A stretch of 64,000 nucleotides of DNA. Origin: Chionis minor. Its lineage: Eukaryota; Chordata; Aves; Charadriiformes; Chionididae. Shown here one piece after another: positions 36,967-49,704 of this stretch. Under the pieces are notes generated by a model that made no database searches, was not told the DNA's origin, and worked only from the letters and a program-made list of their open reading frames with translations. How positions within the stretch are numbered: the first letter of the stretch is position 1; each line of letters begins with the position of its first letter. The position numbers and the translations under genes are program-made. The stretch covers positions 124,001 through 188,000 of the forward strand of contig VZSF01007786.1 in assembly GCA_013398295.1 (NCBI GenBank), written 5' to 3'.

Positions 36967-38559
36967 GAGGAGCACAGGCCAGCCAGAGAATCCCTGCAGG
37001 GCTTTGAGCTTTGAAGAGGTTAATTTAAAGGAAAAAAACAGAGGTATTATTAAAAAACGCAGAAAAGGGCATGTTCCAAAAAATAGTCAACACGTAATTG
37101 AAAAATTGGACACACGTACACACAAAACAAACGTAGAGTTCTTTTCAAGATCTAAATAGAGTTACTGAGGGTGTCTGGAATGCTTAGTTATTGGAGATGC
37201 CTGAGTGATTGCATTTATTTATCTGAAATAATGACTCCTGTCAGGTTCCCTGTTGAATGCCACACATTTCTCAACGAGAACAGCTTACGTTTTAAGTGTT
37301 CCTGCTTGAATGATCCTCTGTTCCCTGTATTCACATCCACTGCATCATATGCCCATGGCCTTTTGACAGTGATAGTGCCACAGATTCTTATTTACCCAGC
37401 AGCTGCTATTGGCAGCCTGGATTAATTTACATTACAGGTATTAATTACAAGGAAGGTTTGTTGTTCAGCCTTATGCTGCTTCGCTTGAGTTTATGAAGCC
37501 TTGGGATTGTATGACTGTGGCTGAGCATTTATGCGAGGGACCAGCTCAAAGCTGAAGTCAGGTGCTGATTTTCCTTTGAGCGTTCTGGGTTTTGGATCAC
37601 TCTAAGGGTGTTTGATTTCCTATCAAAGAAGTGGGGGAGGACAGCAAACCCCGTAGCTGCACTAATAAGAACTACTGAGCCAAGAGGGATGCAAAAGGAA
37701 AAGAAATTTGGGAGCTTGTTCCCAGCCCGTTGTTTGACATCTACAGGCTGGGTCATGAATCACTCATGCCACTCTGCGGACCGAACTTTGTGTCTCCCAC
37801 CCCATGGATACTCTCATTTAGTTGGACTTCACTCCCCTTTTCCTAGTGGTTTAGAGCCCCAGAGGTGCTCTGTACCTGCTGCAGGTGGGACACCAGGGCT
37901 ATGTCTTTTTCGACCCCTGTGTGAGACGGATACAGTTTTTATCACCCAGCTGGAAAGCAGGGAGTCCTGAGATTTGGTCTTCAGGTGGATTGAGGGATGT
38001 CTCAAGATGTAATAATGGAATATTTTTGCAAGGCTACATTTTGTCCTAATTCATGGGTTTGGTTGGGTTAGATGTATGTTAATTATCCACAGGTCATCTT
38101 CTCTCTGGGGTAACAACAGGCTGTTGTCACTATTTAGCTGGTCGAGGTCAGTCTAGGCTCTCCACAGTGTGACCTCCAGTGTTTCTAAGAATGAAGGAAA
38201 AAGTTGTGGTTAGGTACCACTGACACACATTGGCTGTTCTTGATTACCCTTGAAACCTCTCCTTAATCAAAGCAATTATCTGTTACATGATCTTTTACTG
38301 AGAGAAAGCCAGGCTATTAATTTGCAAAGGGGGTGTTTGCCAAGGGGGTGTTTACTCACTTGGTCCTTAAAACCATGTTCAAGAGCACAGATACCTGAAA
38401 ATTAATTCTTCTGTGCAATTGCAATTTATGCTAACCTGTCAAATTTTGGTCAAGTCTTGCCAACCTGCCTGTAGCAAACAAGACTGAGACCCAAGGACTG
38501 ATTTCCAGATGGCTCTTTGGCCATCAGCACTCCAAAAATTGTTTAAGATTGGACTCCTT

Positions 38560-38776
38560 GCCAGGAGGATGGGACCAGTCTTTTTTTCAGTGGTGCCCAG
38601 TGATAGGACAAGACACTGGAACAGGCTGCTTATAGTGATCGTGGAGTCTCCAACTCTGGAGATATTCCAAACCCTCCTGGACGCCATCCTGTGCGACCTG
38701 CTGTAAGTGACCTTGCTCTGGCAGGGGGTTGGATTAGATGATCTCCAGAGGTCCCTTCCAACCCCTAGGATTCTGG
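38560..38776 (+). mobile_element. CR1 LINE, internally deleted 3' fragment
   Basis: The copy shows TTCAGTGGTGCCCAGTGATA, then jumps after GGACAAG to ACACTGGAACAGGCTG. Compared with sibling copies, the block that normally separates these parts is missing. The 3' end GGATTAGATGATCTCCAGAG and CCAACCCCTAGGATTCT is intact. Confidence 0.88.
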
Positions 38777-41700
38777 ACACGATCAGCTATAAACGTGTAT
38801 GGGACAACAGCTCATGTCAAACTGTTTCAAGGTTACGTATTCACAGCAGGACAGAACTCTGCGTGTGTAACCTCAAACTGTAGAACTCCTCCAGTGTGTA
38901 CTTTTTCTGGGTGAAGTTGAGTCACATTTGGTCTATTGATAATGAACCTGTTTACAACGGGTGCATTACACAGCATAGTACTGAGGAGCAGGGCAGTCAC
39001 AACACGTGGCCCACGTTGAGGATAGACACATTCAACAGTTGTGTTGCATTTATTTTTTTCCCATACATAAAAGTGCCGGACATAGGTCACCTATTACTTT
39101 TCGGTATTAATATTATGTCAAAAGTCGATTGCAAGACCCAGATCAGGTGTAGCTGTGCTGTATCCAGGGCTTAGTCTTCATGGTCTTTTGCAGGCAGACA
39201 TGAGTTTTCTGCCTTGCTATGACAAGAACCAGTGTTGAACTGGAAGGTCAGTGGTAGTGTCAGTTCTGGCCTGATTTGGGGTTGATGTATGGTGCACCTG
39301 AGAATTTGCACGGATATGTCCTGAGGGATATAAGGTCACACTGAGTAATTGGGAACTGGCTTGCTGTAAAAGCAGATGAGGTGTGAAACACGTCCATGTG
39401 CTCACGCATGCAGAGGGTAGTCTTGCCTTTAAAAAATGAGAGAAATATTTATTATAATTACAAATGAGAGAAGTTCAGCCGATCAAGTTGCAGGTCAGCC
39501 CCAATCCATTAGTCTATCACAAGTATCTTTGAACAATTGCTCTGTCCTCGTCTGGGGCAAAACTAATGAGGTCACCTGAGGAGGCTTGGGCTGTTTGTGT
39601 TCGTGGCGGGTCAGAGGAGAAGACGACCATGGGCAGGGAGCACCACAGAACAGTTCCCTTGGGAAGGCAGGAAAGGCAGTCCATGCTGGTGTTATGAAGG
39701 CAGCCTGCGCACACAAAGAAGCAGCCTGTGCTGGACCTCTCCACCTGGTGTGCTTTTGAGAGCATCTCTGCAAGCACACGTAGAGTTAACACGCCCTAGA
39801 TACACCCTGACGTTTTTAGATCCACTAGGACTTAAAACTCATATATTTGAGCTGGGAATGTGAGCTGCGTTATTTCTTTCCTCTGCGAGGGAGGCTTGTG
39901 TTAAGACTTCACAGTCCATTGTCCAGAGTTTTAATGTTGGCTGACTTAAGACTTACAAGGCACCAACCTGGCTGTGGCTTGAGGAAACTCTTGGGGGAAA
40001 TCAGCAGGTATTGATGCACACGCTTGACTTTGAGTCAGTAGCTAAAACCTTCCTGCCCCAATGGGATATGCACGTCCTTCAGGGCTGGACTGGATCCGAA
40101 CAGAAGCTGGGGCCAATATTTCTCAATAACGTACTGGCGCTGGAAGCTCTGATAACAAGGAGAATTTTGGATGTGAGACACCGGTCGATGATGCCCCGTG
40201 GGCTTTGCAGCCTCAGTTTATAAAGCGCCAGGCCTGGAGAGTGGGACTGGTCTCTCTCGTGTCTCCTCCGGGTGGCAATTCAAAATGAGGTGTCACGTTT
40301 TGGAAACTTCCATCATCAGAAAAATGAAAAAGCTTATTTCCGAGGATGTAGAAGGCGGGGGGAATCAAATATTAATAGGTGTTACCTGCTCATCAAAACT
40401 CATCTTTATTTACATTGAGAGCTGGAAGTGTACAATCAGCACAGGAAAATGCAGCTAAATGCATTTATGAAATAAATATGAGTTGTTTACTTTTGAATAA
40501 TGGTGAATATCCCCTCTATTAAGGATGAGGCTTGCTGAGATATTCAATAAACAAGTTTTGTGGGGGGGAGTAATGTCTTTTACCACCCAGTTGATACCAC
40601 TGGAAAATGAACTGTCAGGCTCTCTGGCACACTGAATATCCAAAAATGTCTTTACTGCCAGCCCCGCCCCCCATACTTCAGTTGGCCTAAAACAGATTTT
40701 ACTCTCCCTGCAACCTTTGCCCATCTTATATCACTGTGTCTAATGCAAGTCAGCTACAGACATTTTACTTCCAACACATTTTTTCTTGCTGTTTTGTTTC
40801 TAATGATGGGTAAGACCAATGAGAAATTGAAATGCAGAAATAAAATAAACTCTGGTGACTTGTAAATCACAAGGAAGACAAGATGCACAGAGCTCAGAAA
40901 TGGGATGGAAATAGAGATTTGTAATTCATATAAAGGACCTCATATTTCAAGAGAAAGCATTTTGGAGAGGCATGAGATCTCTATGTGTGGCTGGTATACA
41001 GATCTATACGTATTGCATACAAAACGTTTGTGAAGGTGGGGGATAATTTTGATCAATCATGCCTAGATACTGTTATTAATTCAATGATCAGTTTTGAAGC
41101 AAAGTAACTTTATTCAAATATCTTTATAGAAAACAAGACTGAAGTACAGTGATAATAACGTGATTTTAAACAATACTGTAAAATTATTTCACTCTTTATT
41201 CAGAGCAGAAATGTTTTACCCAAGTCGTGATTTTTCAGTTATTTCCTCAATTTTGATAATAGCAGATCTGGGGAAAGCAGGGAGTGGATATTTCTTTTGT
41301 GAAATGTCTACAGTTTTAGTTGTGGTGGTTTGACTTTCTTTTTTTCCACGGGCTCCCACCTTGGGGCTGAAATAATGAAAAATAATGAGAAGTCTTGGAG
41401 AATGAGATGAGCGAGGATTTCCACGCCGCTGTCACAAGGTGGGTTGCCCCATGCTAGGCTCCATGCCTCTGCAGCTAAACCGCTATTGTCTCTTGAGCAA
41501 GGTCATTTAAAGCTCACTTCAAAATGTCACCATCCCTTCGAAGTCGCAGTGGGAATATCAGTTTAGCATATCCTACAAGCAAAGACTCCTGCATGTGGTA
41601 GATTGCCTCTCACAGGCTTTGCAGAGGGATGATCCAGGCTGAATCCTAACATATTAACTGTTTTGACTCATACTTTGATTTCACGTAAGAGCAACACAAA

Positions 41701-44700
41701 ATGGGGCTGAATCTCATGGTCTCTGGGCTAGATGGGCAGACCAAGGGGTCGAGTTCATTACAGGAGGGGCAAGAGGCAGCAGTTGAGGACAATGCAATAT
41801 TCAGCAGAGGAAACATAATCATTTCCTTTTCCCATGTGTTATGCCTCCATAGCTGGCAGCAATAATTTCTCTTTCTTAAGAACACGCCTTTAGAGTGGTC
41901 TTCTGAGAGTAGCGAAATGCTGATCCGGGGTCATACCAGCCTTGCATCCTTGGTGCTGCCTCTGACGACGTGCACCCCAAAGACAGGCAAAGGTTCTTCA
42001 GCGCTCCTCACCAGCTAACACCGCGTTTTTGGCCAAAAGAAATGCGAAGCTCTCTCTTCATCAGCATCCCCAGCGCTCCAAGTGTGCTTGTAATCTGCAT
42101 TTCCAGCTTGAATCCTTATTTTAAGGAGCTGTTCACCACCTCTGAAGGTGCAGCTTATTAAGACAGTCAGTTGTCAATTACTCATGACAGAGACTAATTA
42201 TTCTCAAGCTCTAAACCAAGCCTTTGAAATCAACCTTTTCCTGGACAGGCTAAAAAACGTCTTCCTTAACTGTGTGAAGTTCTTTGTGCAAGAACAGGCC
42301 ATGCTTTTGAGACACAGGTAGCTCCTGGCGAACTCAGCAGGGCTCCTCTGCTTTTACAGGGGTTGCTTGAGGTTCTCATTACATTTTGCTCTGTGTAGCT
42401 ACCTCTAGGGTCCCTACTGCTGCAGTAGAGAGAGGTATAATAATAGGGATGGGTGAGTTTTCTTCTCTGCAGTGATCGCAGAGGCTCCACAGACAGCGCT
42501 GTGTATGAAAATGCTGTAAGGCATCTCCACCAGAAGGTCGGGAGAAGCTCATATAGGAAGAGGTGGTGTTAGCCTGGTGGGATGGGCTCTTTCCCAGGAC
42601 AGCAAGAAGTAAATTGGAATGCTTGCTCTGAGTCAAGCATTTTGGGACGCCAAATCCCAGCTTCATGCCCTAACAATAGGCTGTCTGACCTTTTAATGTT
42701 GCTCTGACCAAGAAGTCTAGCTGTCACCGAGGAACACGCTGTCAGAAGTGGTATAAAGGAGCTTCCATTTTGACAAGCCCGTGCTTTCCGTCAAGAAGAG
42801 ATTTTGTCAGACAGCTTCTGGTGGGCTGGGATGACTGACTCGTTCCGAGAGCGAGGAACCGAGGCATATGGACGTGAAACCACCTTCCCGAGTGCCTACA
42901 AAAAGGCTGTGGCAGGCTCGGGTTGAAACTGCGCCTTGCCTGTAGATCCAGCCCCCTCCCTCCGCCTCGAGCAACAATTCTTTTCACTTTTCATACTAAG
43001 CACAAATGTATTTCTTTGCCAGCAGCAACTCGGAGGCAGCAGCGTTGCCTCCACAGTACAGGATGGATCTTAGACACCGTCACCCTCGAGAGCACCGTGA
43101 AAACAGAAGGATAATTGCTAAAAGTTGCCTTATGAGGAGAATCTGTCGCTGCCTATGACTCGGCTCCCTGCTTTTAACCCAGCGTGTTCTGCTTCTGAAG
43201 GCTGTGATATTTCTTCATGCCCGGCTCCACCGCAGGTCATGCATGAGGGCGGCAGGCAGGGGTGTCTGGCAGGGAATTCGCTGTGTCCTGATATTGCCCC
43301 ATAACGAAGCATGGTGCACTTGGTTTCCCTGCCTGAATCTGGTGCTCCCGCTGCTACAAACTCGGCAGCGCGTGTGTAAACATCCTATCTGATGCCCCAA
43401 ATAATATCAGCCTACAAGATCTCCTTAGGCAATTCCATCCTGTAGCATTTCAGGTGACCTTATTGCTAAATACACAGCATTGACATCAATTGATATTGAT
43501 GAATAGCACGTGGCCGAGCCGTCAGCCGCAGCTTGCAGGTGGAAGGGTTTGGCTGGGATGTGTTCATACGTTTTCCATGATTAGAGGCAGGAGAGCATCC
43601 AGGGGTGCTGGGGCCGGAGAAAAAGATCCTGGGCAAGGTGTTGGGCTAGTGCCGCAGAATCCTTGGGATGGAGGTGGCAATGTGGCCAGCCTAGAAGGGA
43701 TGTATGGGCAGGGTAGGATGGCTGCAGCCCCATGGCCATCATCCACTGGGGACAGTGCTGGCAGTGCCCATAGCATCACAGCCCTTCACCAAAAGAAACC
43801 CCTTTGGATCTCAGCAGAAAGAGCCTGACGCTGTCAGTGCAATATTATTCTCTCTTACCTGTTGAAACCCGGGGCTCAGTTGATTAAGCAACAGACAAGC
43901 TGCCTGGCTGTCACACCTCCGCTTAAATTAACGCGGGAGGGGTCATATCAGTGAGTGCCACCCCACTGCTGCCCTGAGACAGCATCCTGGCAACGTCTCC
44001 TAATGCCTTCTTAGGGCTGGGGACAGCTTTGTGTGTGTCGGCGTGTGGATTTGAGAGGTGTCAGGGGGAGCTGGATCATCTCAAACGGACCCATAAAGAA
44101 AAGGAAGGTGCTGTAATGGGACATTTGTGCCTGTGCGTTGTAACGGGGAGAGGGAGGAAAGCAGGAAATAGTTATGGCTCTTGCAACTGAATTTTTGTTC
44201 GCTCCCAGCACCTTGCAGTTCGTGCCTGTGAAGCTGCTAATTCTGCATCTAGCAAAGCCTCCCCTCTCCGTGCCTGTGCTGCAGCAAGCCTGCACTGCTA
44301 GATGGAGTCACTGCTTTTACCAGCCCTGTATCAGTATTGTGTGTGTTCCCAGTGCTAGGAGAAGCATCCAGGGGGGAAAAAAAAATAAAAATAAAATCCA
44401 GGCAACATCTTGATCTCCGTTTTGCAGATGAAGTCGGAGCCATGTATTGAGATTTAAAAAAAGCCAAGTGGGTATTTTTGAAAAGATGATGTTACTGTTT
44501 TAAATAATGCATGATTAAGGGCTTACAGAACAGGGAACAACATCCACCCATGCTTAAAATGAAGAGTGCTTGATTTCAGCCAGATCTCTGCCAATGAGAG
44601 CCTTTCCCTGGATGGTTCTAGCAGCTGAATCCTTGCTGTCTTTTTGAGATGTAGCATCCCTTTCTATTTAAATGTTCACATCCCCCATTTAATTCTGTAA

Positions 44701-47523
44701 CATGTGCTGATGTATGAAGCACAGAAGGACCCCTGAGCAGAATGAAGAGCTACTCTCCCCGCTGCAGCTGAGGGCTGGATTGCTCAGAGAGGGAGAGAGT
44801 GCTGGCAAAAATTCAGCATGGCTGAAGATTGATCCCGTTTGCCTCCTGGAGATGAAGGAACTAAAATTGTCCTGCATGCAGAGCTCAGGACGGCTGGTAC
44901 GAGGACTGGTTTGAGTGCAGGCAGTTTCAGCATTGGCAACATATGAAAAAAATTACGGGGAAAACCTGGTGAGCACACATTCGGCATGATCCTGTGGTCC
45001 GTGAAGCAAAGATGTGTTATAAGCTAAGCCAAGGACCACTAATATTCTTGGAGCAGCTTTGCCTGCGGAAACACACCTGTGAAGAGCACAGAGAAGAGAC
45101 ATGCAAGCACGTGCCACGCACCCCAACTTTGCTTATATTTTTGGGGACAACATAAAAACCTTGCAGCACAGCGCCCTGTGATTGCCACTGGCCCAAAGTG
45201 ATTAACCCCAAGCACCGTCGCACCATCCATCTCCACGGCCTCAGGAATCCGGCCCATGGATGGAGTCTCCATAGTGACCCTGACAGCAATGATGTGTACG
45301 TAGAGAGCCCTTGGGAGCACTTGGTGTCCCGAGCAGGTTGTCACATGATGTAATTGTATACCTCAGGTCTGAAATATAGCGATGCTGAAAAACGCTTCAG
45401 GGCGTTAGGTCTGGCAAATAATTTCACCGGGGTTTTTCCTGCTGACCGGATGCCTTTCTGCAGAACCTATACAAGGTGCCCTTCCTGCCCTGTTTTTGGT
45501 TCTCCTGCTGCTGGCTGCTCTTCATTGACTTGTTCTCTACATGTCCTCCTTGGTGCTCTGCATGTGTTCAGGCATCCTTCTGGTCTATGCTTCCAGAAGT
45601 GTAAAACCTGATCCTTCAGGGGTTATCTAACTTCAGCTGCTGATGCTTGTCCTTTTGTGGATCCTTTTATCCCATCGGGTCCTTCTGCCCCTGAAAAGTG
45701 AAGTGGAAAATTAATCACTGACATCAGAATAAATATTCTAAAGGAGGTGCCAGCTCCTCCAAGCAAAGCTTCTTGAAAAATGTGGTCTGTGATTAAAGAT
45801 CCCAATGTACAGTGGGTCACTTTTAGTTAGAGCAGCTAAGTGGCCAAATGGGAGCTGTAAATTACACCATCCTCATCCTTGGCTCAGGCAAACGAAATCC
45901 TTTGGTGCTGGCATATCACTAGCAGGTTGTAAGAGCTCCACGAACTGAAGCAAAAGAGTTAGAGAGAAACATTATGGCATTTTCTTCCTAGCCTGGCTCT
46001 GCCCTCCTCTTTCTTTTTATTTAGTACTTATTGCACTTTTATCATTAATGTTTTATTTGTAATGGCATGTTTTGTGACGGGGCGCCAATAATGTCAGTTC
46101 AATTTTTAGCCTTTTCAGAGCACATTCATTAAACCGTGACAGGTGATTTTTCCCTTCTGTTTAGGCTCTGCCCTTGTACTCCTCACCCTGGGACCTGAGC
46201 GCATCTTTATAATTCAGGGGACGGTCTAACAACCGCTTCTCATACACTTGCTCTCACATCCTCTGCCTCAGGGGGAGCGTGTGCACCAAAGTGTCTGCTG
46301 TCTTTTAGAATAATTTTTAATATACACTGACTATGGTGGAGGAGGCAGGTGACCCAGGGTATGTGATAGCCTGTAGCTCCTGAGGGAGTTTATTTCTGGT
46401 GTTGGCTGGGAAGCCCAGGCAATCTTCTCCCTTAAATTTGCACCCGGTGAAGGGAAAGAGTTGCTCACTATGGAATATGGTGCAAAAAGTTTTATTTTTG
46501 CAAGGGAGGTATGTGTGATGGGGCCTGTGCAGTTGTCCCTTTTGCAGAAGCAGCCTGCCCAGGACTCAGAAATGAAGAGGTGATGAAGCACAGAGCTTGC
46601 AGTATCAGCTAGCCAGGTCTCAGTAAGAGAGGGTATAACAGGTACTTTGTTGAGGGCGTATATGACACCATGTACTGTAGGTCAGTGGATTTTGCATTAA
46701 TCTTTATCAGTTTTGTTTTGTGCCTTGCTGTCTGTCTCCAGCACTGGTTCTACATGGAGGATACAGCACTAGACATCTGTCATGACTGAGTTTGCTTGGA
46801 GGAACGAGGTCATCAGGTAGACTGCGGTGGTAGATTTTCAAAGTTGCTCATGTTCTCCCCAAATATAGTCACACTGAAAGCCATGGGAGCTTTCTCACTG
46901 GTTTCAGAAGAAATTGAGCTCACCCTTGCTGTCCTATGGAGTCAGGTTAGACACACCCAGATCCCTCTGAAGAACCCGCTTCTCAAACTCACTGACACGG
47001 CGTGCATGAAACGTCTGTGGTGTTGCTGACCCATGTGATTTTTGCATTTCTTGGTGCCACACATGATGTAGCTTCACAGTGTTGCAGCTCATGGGCTTTA
47101 CTCCTGTTTCTTCATTAAATGGAATGGGCTGGATTTTGTGGTTTGGTGTTTGGTTTTTTTTGGTTTTTTTTTAAACTGGGTGGAGTAGGAGGGTGGTCAC
47201 CTTCAAATTTTTGTGCTCGTGCAGTGTGAATTGACCTTTCCTCAAAATGCTTGCTGTCGCCTGCCAGGCTTAATATAAGCTAAGCTGCAAAAATAGCTCT
47301 AGGATAGCGTTTGGATCAAGGGTCAGGTCTGAGCTTGGGCAAACGGCTGGCTCTGTAACTCACTGACGTTTTGAAAAAGCAAGGCTGATGCGTAGGTCTG
47401 AGTTCATTTAACAGCCGTGTATCAACATCAAAATGTGCACCCTCCTCTCATCTATTTCAGCTTTAATGTCGAGGCCGGGAACTGAGCAATCTGTTCCTTT
47501 TGCCCTGGACAGTGAATACCCAG

Positions 47524-47762
47524 TGTCACAGAATCACAGAAAGTTCAGGGTTGGAAGGGACCTCTGGAGATCATCTGGTCCAACCCCTCTGCCAGAGCAG
47601 GGCCACCCACAGCAGGTTGCACAGGATGGCGTCCAGGAGGGTTGGGAATGTCTCCAGAGTCGCAGACTCCACCGTCTCCCTGGGCAGCCTCTTCCAGTGC
47701 TCTGCCACCCTCAAAGGAAAGAAGGTCCTCCTCATGTTCGGATGGAACTTCCTATGTTCAAG
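47524..47762 (-). mobile_element. CR1 LINE, 3' fragment, reverse orientation, just upstream of exon 5
   Basis: The + strand reads CAGAATCACAGAAAGTTCAG, then CTCTGGAGATCATCTGGTCC and CTCTTCCAGTGCTCTGCCAC, the reversed 3' end of CR1. It stops about 166 bp before the exon 5 acceptor. Confidence 0.92.
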
Positions 47763-47928
47763 GGATTTTACTTCTCTGGTGGAGGGAGAGGGTCAGAGTA
47801 CCAGGAGCCATGCTCCAGACATACCTCCAAGACAGCATCAGCGTGGCCTGAATTGGTCTGTACTATTATGTTTTGTATCAAACCACTGAGTTATTGATGC
47901 ATTGGGATTTCTGCCTCTCTCCTTGCAG

Positions 47929-48027
47929 TCAACAAATACGTGGTCCGAGTTTTTACGGGTGAAGTTAGCGGCAGTGGAACAGATGCGGATGTCTTCATTA
48001 ATATCTTCGGTGAGAAAGGAGACACAG
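47929..48027 (+). CDS. LOXHD1: LOXHD1 exon 5: PLAT domain 2, first part
   Basis: This 99-bp exon encodes residues 261-293 plus one base. It opens PLAT domain 2 with [20 protein letters not shown] and then [13 protein letters not shown], very close to the same segment of mammalian LOXHD1. The acceptor is CTCTCTCCTTGCAG, a strong pyrimidine tract, and the donor is ACAG|GTATGC. Both flanking introns are phase 1, so the exon is symmetric and could be skipped in frame, which would delete the first strands of PLAT 2. A CR1 remnant sits about 166 bp upstream. Confidence 0.94.
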
Positions 48028-49555
48028 GTATGCAAATGCAAATAGTTTCCTAAAATATTTCTTCCTGCTCCGTAGGCCTGCAATCTGAACAACACGCAGC
48101 AGCAATCTGGCAAGTGCGGAATAATTTGGCTGAGCGAAAGTTACAACAAATGGTGTTGTTAGCTCTGGGGTTTCTCACATCCGCAGCTTCTGGAAGCTGC
48201 GTCTTGCAGAGCAGCAGTCGTAGCTGGGCTGTGAGCACGACTGAGGTTACCTACCACCAAAAAAACCCACACCCTGGGAAAATGCAGCATAAACCAGTGC
48301 ATTGCGTGCCAGTCCACTGAGGGGATCCAACACCAAAGTGTATTTACAGTGCATGCAGTGAGTGCTGCATGACCCATCTTTCCGTGGCCCTGGATGGATA
48401 ATGCTGTCCTTTCAGCGTGGCGCAGTTTGTGGCTGAGTCTTCCTGGCCATTTAGAAAGGTAGTCTAACCAAGGTTTATATTATCTGGCTTTAAATTAATG
48501 GTGGTAGCTTTTATTTTATTTTTTTTAATGCAGATTATACTACAACAGCGGTGTAGGAACTTGAGTTTATTATTTTTTAAAAATATTTTAAACAGAATAA
48601 TAATAAAAGGTGTGGCCAGACCCAACTCTCTGTGCCACACCATGAAGAAGAGGGGTGGAAATTCCTGGAGACCCACAGAGCAGATATTCTCTCTCTTCTA
48701 CACTGCACCTACCCTGTTAAATTCAAGAAATAATGACATGATGTCTGCCAAGTGTCCTTGAACAGATTATGAAAGAGAGTGGATAGGTCTCATCCTTGAT
48801 TAATTCTCCAGACTTTTACAAGGGGATTCATCTGATCTCACTGGAGAGGTCTGAAAGTGGGAGTCTAAATCTAAGCTGGTTGTCCAGGCACTCTGTCATA
48901 CCTACACAGAGAAATAACACCTCTAGAAAATGATTCATCCCCTTCTGCAGTAAATGGATGAATTGCCCTCTGAGACCTTTCCCTGCGCTGCTGCCTTGGG
49001 CAGGTTCAATCCCACTGGCACAGGAACGGCGTTGGTTGCAAGCGGGCTCAGCGCTTTAATACTTTTCATAAAGGCAAGCTCCTGTGAGATCAAGAAAAGG
49101 CAGTTCCCACAGTTGGGTCCTAATTTGAAAATAAATCCTTCCTGTGTGATGCAGCAAAGAATCCTATGTCCTGTAATGTCAAAATCTGCAGCTTGTGACC
49201 AAAGCCTTTTTTAAACAGTTTTTAAAGACATTAAAAATAAAAGGGAAATGTGGTGGTATGAAAAAAAAAAGATGCAAAAGCCATCTGGATATGTATTTCT
49301 GAAAACTCTGAAAGCTGTAAGTAACTGTGACATGGGAGTGAAAATCCTGGTCTTTTGTGTCCTCAAGAAAAGGTACCTTTTTCATTAGAATATAAAGTCC
49401 TCTGCCTTTACCTTGAATCCTGGTTGCAGAGAGCTGGTGCCTGGAGAATGCTTGATTGAGCCAGTGGTGACATTCCTAAATATTTCTTCCCTTATAAACA
49501 TGCATGTGCCAGTAACCCTTTCCTCCTTGGTTTTTCTCTGTTATTTTTTTATCAG
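48028..49555 (+). other. LOXHD1 intron 5 (1.5 kb)
   Basis: This phase-1 intron starts GTATGC and ends TTTTTATCAG. AT-rich patches lie near 48500-48610 and 49200-49290. I see no CR1, RNA gene or other feature. Confidence 0.85.
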
Positions 49556-49704
49556 GTGTGAGGAAGCTGGACAATGACAAAGACAACTTCGAAAAGGGAG
49601 CAGAGGACAAGTTCACGCTCGATGCTCCGAATTTGGGAAGGTTAAGGAAAATTAATATAGGGCATAATAACAAGGGTGGTTCTGCTGGCTGGTTCCTCGC
49701 AAAG
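49556..49704 (+). CDS. LOXHD1: LOXHD1 exon 6: PLAT domain 2, middle part
   Basis: This 149-bp exon encodes residues 294-343. It carries [18 protein letters not shown], then the strand leading to [18 protein letters not shown], which holds the conserved G-H-N-N loop and G-W-F-L turn of a PLAT domain. The acceptor is TTTTTTTATCAG and the donor is AAG|GTTAGT. It starts by completing the Gly codon left by exon 5 and ends in phase 0 straight after the turn. Repeats 3 and 4 have an intron at the same place in the domain. Confidence 0.94.

Larger units (their letters stand above)
33964..47928 (+). other. LOXHD1 intron 4 (14 kb)
   Basis: This phase-1 intron begins GTAAGA and ends TCTCCTTGCAG. It contains CR1 fragments at 36838-36966 (+), 38560-38776 (+) and 47524-47762 (-), the last ending about 166 bp before exon 5. 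The stretches 33964-36830, 36970-38550 and 38780-47520 hold no gene, RNA or repeat I can name. About 46010-46150 is a moderately AT-rich patch that looks non-repetitive and is mentioned only as a possible conserved element. Confidence 0.85.
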
